The translations under genes were made by a program, and so were the position numbers. This document shows positions 60,716 to 64,000 of a DNA stretch of 64,000 nucleotides, piece by piece; position 1 is the first letter of the stretch; every line of letters starts with the position of its first letter. The notes beneath the pieces are model-generated. The model was not told where the DNA came from. It ran no database searches and saw only the letters and a program-made list of their open reading frames with translations. The stretch covers positions 1 to 64,000 of the forward strand of contig CANJQN010000001.1 in the NCBI GenBank assembly GCA_947476465.1, read 5' to 3'. This DNA is from Comamonadaceae bacterium. Its GTDB lineage: Bacteria > Pseudomonadota > Gammaproteobacteria > Burkholderiales > Burkholderiaceae_C.

Positions 60716-62932
60716 TCAGGCGATCTTGAAACGCGCCACCGATTGGCGCAGTTCCTCGGCGATACGCGAGAGCTCGCGCACCTGGTCGGCGGTGGAGCGG
60801 GTGCCCTCGCCGGTCTGTTCGGTCACAGCGAAGATGTGCTGGATGTTGCCGGCGACCACGTTGGCCGACTCGGCTTCCTTGAGGGCCGCGACCGAGATCT
60901 GTTCGATCAGCTCGGCCAGCCGGCGCGAGACCTGGTCGATCTGTGTCAGGGCGGTGCCGGCGTTGTCGGACAACTTGGCGCCTTCGACCACGCCCTGGGT
61001 GGATCGCTCCATGGCGGCCACCGCGTCCTGGGTGTCGGTCTGGATGGCCTTGACCAGCGCCGCGATCTGGCGCGTGGCGTCGGCCGAGCGTTCTGCCAGC
61101 CGCTGCACCTCCTCGGCCACCACCGAGAACCCGCGTCCGGCCTCACCGGCCGAGGCCGCCTGGATAGCGGCGTTGAGCGCGAGCACGTTGGTTTGCTCGG
61201 TGATGTCCGAGATGAGCTCGGTGATTTCGCCGATCTCCTGCGAGGATTCCCCCAGCCGCTTGATACGCTTGGAGGTGTCCTGGATCTGGTCGCGGATCGC
61301 GTTCATGCCGCCGATGGCGTTTTGCACCGCGCGCAGGCCCGATTCGGCCGCCAGCAGCGACTGGCGCGCCACCTGCGCCGATTCTTGTGCCTGCCCCGAC
61401 ACCAAGTTGATGCGCCCGGCCATGTCCAGCACCGACTGGCCGGTCTCGCGGATCTCGCGCAGTTGCTCGGTGGACGCCGCCAGCAGCTCGGTGGAGGTGC
61501 TCTCGACCTGGGCGGTGGTCTGGGCCACCCGGGTCGCGGTGGTCTGCACGTTGCCCACCAGTTGGCGCAGTTCCTCGACGGTGTAGTTGACCGAATCGGC
61601 GATGGCGCCGGTGATGTCCTCGGTGACGGTGGCCTCCTGGGTGAGGTCGCCTTCGGCCACGGTCTGCAGCTCGTTCATCAGGCGCAGGATGGCCGCCTGG
61701 TTGGCGTCGTTGACGCGCCGCGCCTCCTGCTGCTGGCCCTCGGCATTGAGGCGCTGGCGCTCGGCCAGCAACTGGCGGCGCCGGCTTTCGAGCAGTTGCA
61801 CATAAGCCAGCGCCACCGAACAGCCGATGGCGGCGATGCCAGCCAGCGTCAGTGCCAGCAGCGCGCCGACACCCAGTCCGGTCAAGCCCGACAGGCGCTC
61901 TTGCAGGCCCCCAAGAGCGCGGCGCAAGGGTTCGCTGTCGGCCAGGATCGCGGCCTGCGCCTCGCGCGCCGCGACCAACCCCTGCAGGTTGCCCAGGATG
62001 GCGCCGGCTTCGCCGCGGGTGCCTTCGAACATCTTGAGCAGGTTGCGCACCTGCTCTCGCACCTGAGGGTCGCGCGCCGCCGGCAGCCGCAGCTCGGGGC
62101 TGCCATCGAGCAGGCCCTGGGCGATATCGCGGAAGGACTTGAGGTCTTTGCCGAGCAAGAACACGGCCTCGGGGCTCACGCCTTCCATGGTGATGAATTC
62201 GTTGGCCGACTTGCCGATGCGCTGGGTGAGCATCACCAACTGGCTGGCGGCGGACACCTCGGCCGGCGAGGCGCCTTGCTGCAGCTTGAGGGCCGCAACG
62301 GTCTCGGCGATCTCCAGCAGGTCGGACGACTGGCGGTTGATCGTGCGCAGCGCGGCACTGACCTGCGTGAGGATCTTCTCCTGACCCATGACGATGCCGG
62401 CGTTGCGCTCGGCGCGCTCGACCAGGGGCAAGATGGTGTCGACGTCGGCGCGGGCATCGCCCGACACCGGGCGCAGGTTCAGTGCGTCATCGCCGGCGCG
62501 CAGGCCGCGCACGGTGCGCACCAGCACGTCGGCGCTTTCCTTCACATCGGGGAAGGCCTGCGCACTGCCCACCAGCGCCTGCGACACCGACTTGGCCAGG
62601 CGCTGCGACTGCATCAGAGCCTGGCCGGTGCCGGCCACCTGCTGCGCGGCGCCATCGGCCCGTCGCACCGCGATCACCGCCACGGCCGCCACCACCAGCA
62701 GGGACACGCCCAGCAAAACCACCAGCACACGCTGGTGCGCATTGACCGGGCGGCGCCCGAGCAGGGGCAGCGCGATGAATTCGGATTCCTCGAACTCGGC
62801 GAGCAACTGGGTCTCTTGCGGGCTGCGCCACTGTACGGCCGGTTGCGTGGCCTCGCCGCCCTGCGAATCGGCATGGCGCGACCGCTTCCTCGGGCGGGCG
62901 ATCAGATTCTTGAGTAGGTCGACGACGGACAT
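60716..62932 (-). CDS. pilJ: PilJ methyl-accepting chemotaxis-type receptor
   Basis: A 738-residue inner-membrane receptor. Transmembrane helices at about residues 68-88 ([20 protein letters not shown]) and 338-362, a periplasmic PilJ domain with two helical repeats between, HAMP-like segment, and signalling domain with the conserved tip [20 protein letters not shown]. It controls ChpA through PilI. 18 bp before chpA. Confidence 0.93.
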   Translation of the reverse strand: MSVVDLLKNLIARPRKRSRHADSQGGEATQPAVQWRSPQETQLLAEFEESEFIALPLLGRRPVNAHQRVLVVLLGVSLLVVAAVAVIAVRRADGAAQQVAGTGQALMQSQRLAKSVSQALVGSAQAFPDVKESADVLVRTVRGLRAGDDALNLRPVSGDARADVDTILPLVERAERNAGIVMGQEKILTQVSAALRTINRQSSDLLEIAETVAALKLQQGASPAEVSAASQLVMLTQRIGKSANEFITMEGVSPEAVFLLGKDLKSFRDIAQGLLDGSPELRLPAARDPQVREQVRNLLKMFEGTRGEAGAILGNLQGLVAAREAQAAILADSEPLRRALGGLQERLSGLTGLGVGALLALTLAGIAAIGCSVALAYVQLLESRRRQLLAERQRLNAEGQQQEARRVNDANQAAILRLMNELQTVAEGDLTQEATVTEDITGAIADSVNYTVEELRQLVGNVQTTATRVAQTTAQVESTSTELLAASTEQLREIRETGQSVLDMAGRINLVSGQAQESAQVARQSLLAAESGLRAVQNAIGGMNAIRDQIQDTSKRIKRLGESSQEIGEITELISDITEQTNVLALNAAIQAASAGEAGRGFSVVAEEVQRLAERSADATRQIAALVKAIQTDTQDAVAAMERSTQGVVEGAKLSDNAGTALTQIDQVSRRLAELIEQISVAALKEAESANVVAGNIQHIFAVTEQTGEGTRSTADQVRELSRIAEELRQSVARFKIA

Positions 62933-62942
62933 TTTTTCTTCC

Positions 62943-63473
62943 CTAGACGCTGATGCTCAGGAACTGTGGTTGTTTGGCAAGCGCCTGCAGGTTGATCTCC
63001 TGCCAGCTCACACCCTGGGGGTCGGTGTAGCGGCTGCCGAACCATTCGGGCGCGCCTTCGGGCGCGCAGGCCGAGGTACGAAAGCCTTCGAGGCCGCGCA
63101 GGCCGGCCAGGCGGTCGATCAGCACGGCGCAATTGACTTCAAGCACCGGGTTGAGCGCCACCAACCGCAGCTGCGCCCGCGCCATGTCGCTGCGCGGCTG
63201 GGGCGGGCGTCCGGTGAGGTAACTGGCGATGTCCACCACGCCCCACAGGCCGCCGCGCAGGTTGGCCACCCCGACGAACCAGGGCTGGGTGTAGGGGACA
63301 GGCTGGGGCGCGTTGAAGGAGAAGATCTCGCCGGCCTGGGCCAGCGGCAGCAGATAGTGGGCGCCGCCCGCCTCGACCGCCAGCCAGGAGGCCGCAACCG
63401 CCTGCGTGCGAGCGGCCTGCAGGCGCTCGGCCAGCCGGGCCTGGAGCTCGCGCAGGGCTTCGCGGTTGGCCAT
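62943..63473 (-). CDS. pilI: PilI CheW-like coupling protein
   Basis: A 176-residue CheW-fold protein: [32 protein letters not shown], and [15 protein letters not shown]. It links PilJ to ChpA. The longer open frame upstream is the antisense of pilH. Start 63473. Confidence 0.9.
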   Translation of the reverse strand: MANREALRELQARLAERLQAARTQAVAASWLAVEAGGAHYLLPLAQAGEIFSFNAPQPVPYTQPWFVGVANLRGGLWGVVDIASYLTGRPPQPRSDMARAQLRLVALNPVLEVNCAVLIDRLAGLRGLEGFRTSACAPEGAPEWFGSRYTDPQGVSWQEINLQALAKQPQFLSISV

Positions 63474-63495
63474 GGGGCGCGGCGCGGCGGGCCGG

Positions 63496-63861
63496 TCAGC
63501 CCAGCGCCTCGATCTTCGCGAGCAGGTCGCCCGCGTCGACCGGCTTGGTGACGTAATCGCGCGCGCCCTGGCGCATGCCCCAGACGCGATCGGTTTCCTG
63601 GTTCTTGCTGGTGCACATAATGATCGGCAAGCCGGTGTACCTGGGGTCGCGCGAGATCGAGCGCGTGAGCTGGAAACCGTTTTGCCCGGGCATGACAACG
63701 TCCATCAGGATCAGGTCGGGCAGGTCTTCGGACAAGCGCCGGAAGGCATCGTCGGCGTTCTCCGCCGTGCGGACTGAGAAGCCGTTTTTCTGCAACAGGT
63801 CGGTCATGAACATGAGCTCGGTCTTGGAGTCGTCGACGACCAGCACCTTGTGGATGGGCAT
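63496..63861 (-). CDS. pilH: PilH response regulator
   Basis: A 121-residue single receiver domain: KVLVVDDSKTE, phosphorylated Asp in LILMDVVMPGQNG, CTSKNQETD, and KPVDA. It acts with PilG to set pilus extension and retraction. Start overlaps the pilG stop (TGATG). Confidence 0.92.
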   Translation of the reverse strand: MPIHKVLVVDDSKTELMFMTDLLQKNGFSVRTAENADDAFRRLSEDLPDLILMDVVMPGQNGFQLTRSISRDPRYTGLPIIMCTSKNQETDRVWGMRQGARDYVTKPVDAGDLLAKIEALG

Positions 63862-64000
63862 CAATGGGCTCCTTGCGCGGTACCGAGCTGCCGCACGGTC
63901 TGCAGCAGCTGGTCTTTGGTGAAGGGCTTGGTGAGGTATTCCTCGGAGCCGACCATGCGGCCGCGGGCCTTGTCAAAGACGCCGTCCTTGGAGGACAGCA
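63861..64000 (-). CDS. pilG: PilG response regulator, C-terminal part (cut by window end)
   Basis: The last 45 codons of a receiver domain: LSSKDGVFDKARGRMVGSEE, YLTKPFTKDQLLQTVRQLG. These match the PilG C-terminus. The rest lies beyond the window. Confidence 0.88.
   Translation of the reverse strand, partial: LSSKDGVFDKARGRMVGSEEYLTKPFTKDQLLQTVRQLGTAQGAH

Overview
The window reads as a chromosomal segment of a high-GC beta-proteobacterium, most likely Burkholderiales and probably Comamonadaceae. The supporting evidence is the gene order (hrcA/nadK/recN; mutM-TPR-lolB-ispE-tRNA-Gln-prs-rplY-pth; yqgE-ruvX-pyrR-pyrB-pyrX), the codon use, and intergenic repeat families of a kind I associate with that group. 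No rRNA, transposase or CRISPR array is visible.

Layout: 1-250 holds two truncated tRNA 5' halves with an Ile2/Met-like CAT anticodon loop, possible scars of an integration site. 298-7976 is housekeeping: hrcA, nadK, recN, rapZ, mutY and a dynamin-like GTPase. 8052-11204 is an accessory minus-strand operon. It encodes four paralogous CesT-type type III secretion chaperones, a 69-codon small gene, and a 361-residue candidate effector carrying what looks like a RasGAP arginine-finger module. 11392-18893 returns to housekeeping (mutM, TPR protein, lolB, ispE, tRNA-Gln, prs, rplY, pth, DUF4124-like, ferredoxin). 18947-27684 is a dipeptide-type ABC importer with an amidase, a TTC38-like TPR protein and an alpha/beta hydrolase; it appears to be inserted between the ferredoxin gene and coaD. 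27721-34387 holds coaD, rsmD, an M16 protease pair, ftsY and an MFS exporter. 34543-43369 is a catabolic region: a Baeyer-Villiger monooxygenase, a complete Liv-type ABC importer, a class III CoA transferase and a hotdog thioesterase. Three of its promoters carry related TACT-N4-(A/G)GTA palindromes. 43521-48839 holds nadC, a sigma54-type promoter in front of a small unknown gene, a Fur-controlled FbpB/FbpC iron importer and an acyltransferase. 48836-52733 is the pyr operon, containing a dihydroorotase-like pseudoenzyme. 52768-54267 is a photolyase, followed by a truncated FMN-dependent dehydrogenase. 54997-64000 is the Pil-Chp chemosensory operon (chpA/pilL, pilJ, pilI, pilH and partial pilG).

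The two observations most worth following are these. First, three unrelated short repeat families sit exactly at NTGA stop/start junctions inside operons. At four junctions the inserted DNA is itself a small open frame: its ATG overlaps the upstream stop and its TGA overlaps the downstream start, so translational coupling could be kept. Second, there is an orphan type III chaperone operon with a putative RasGAP-like effector.
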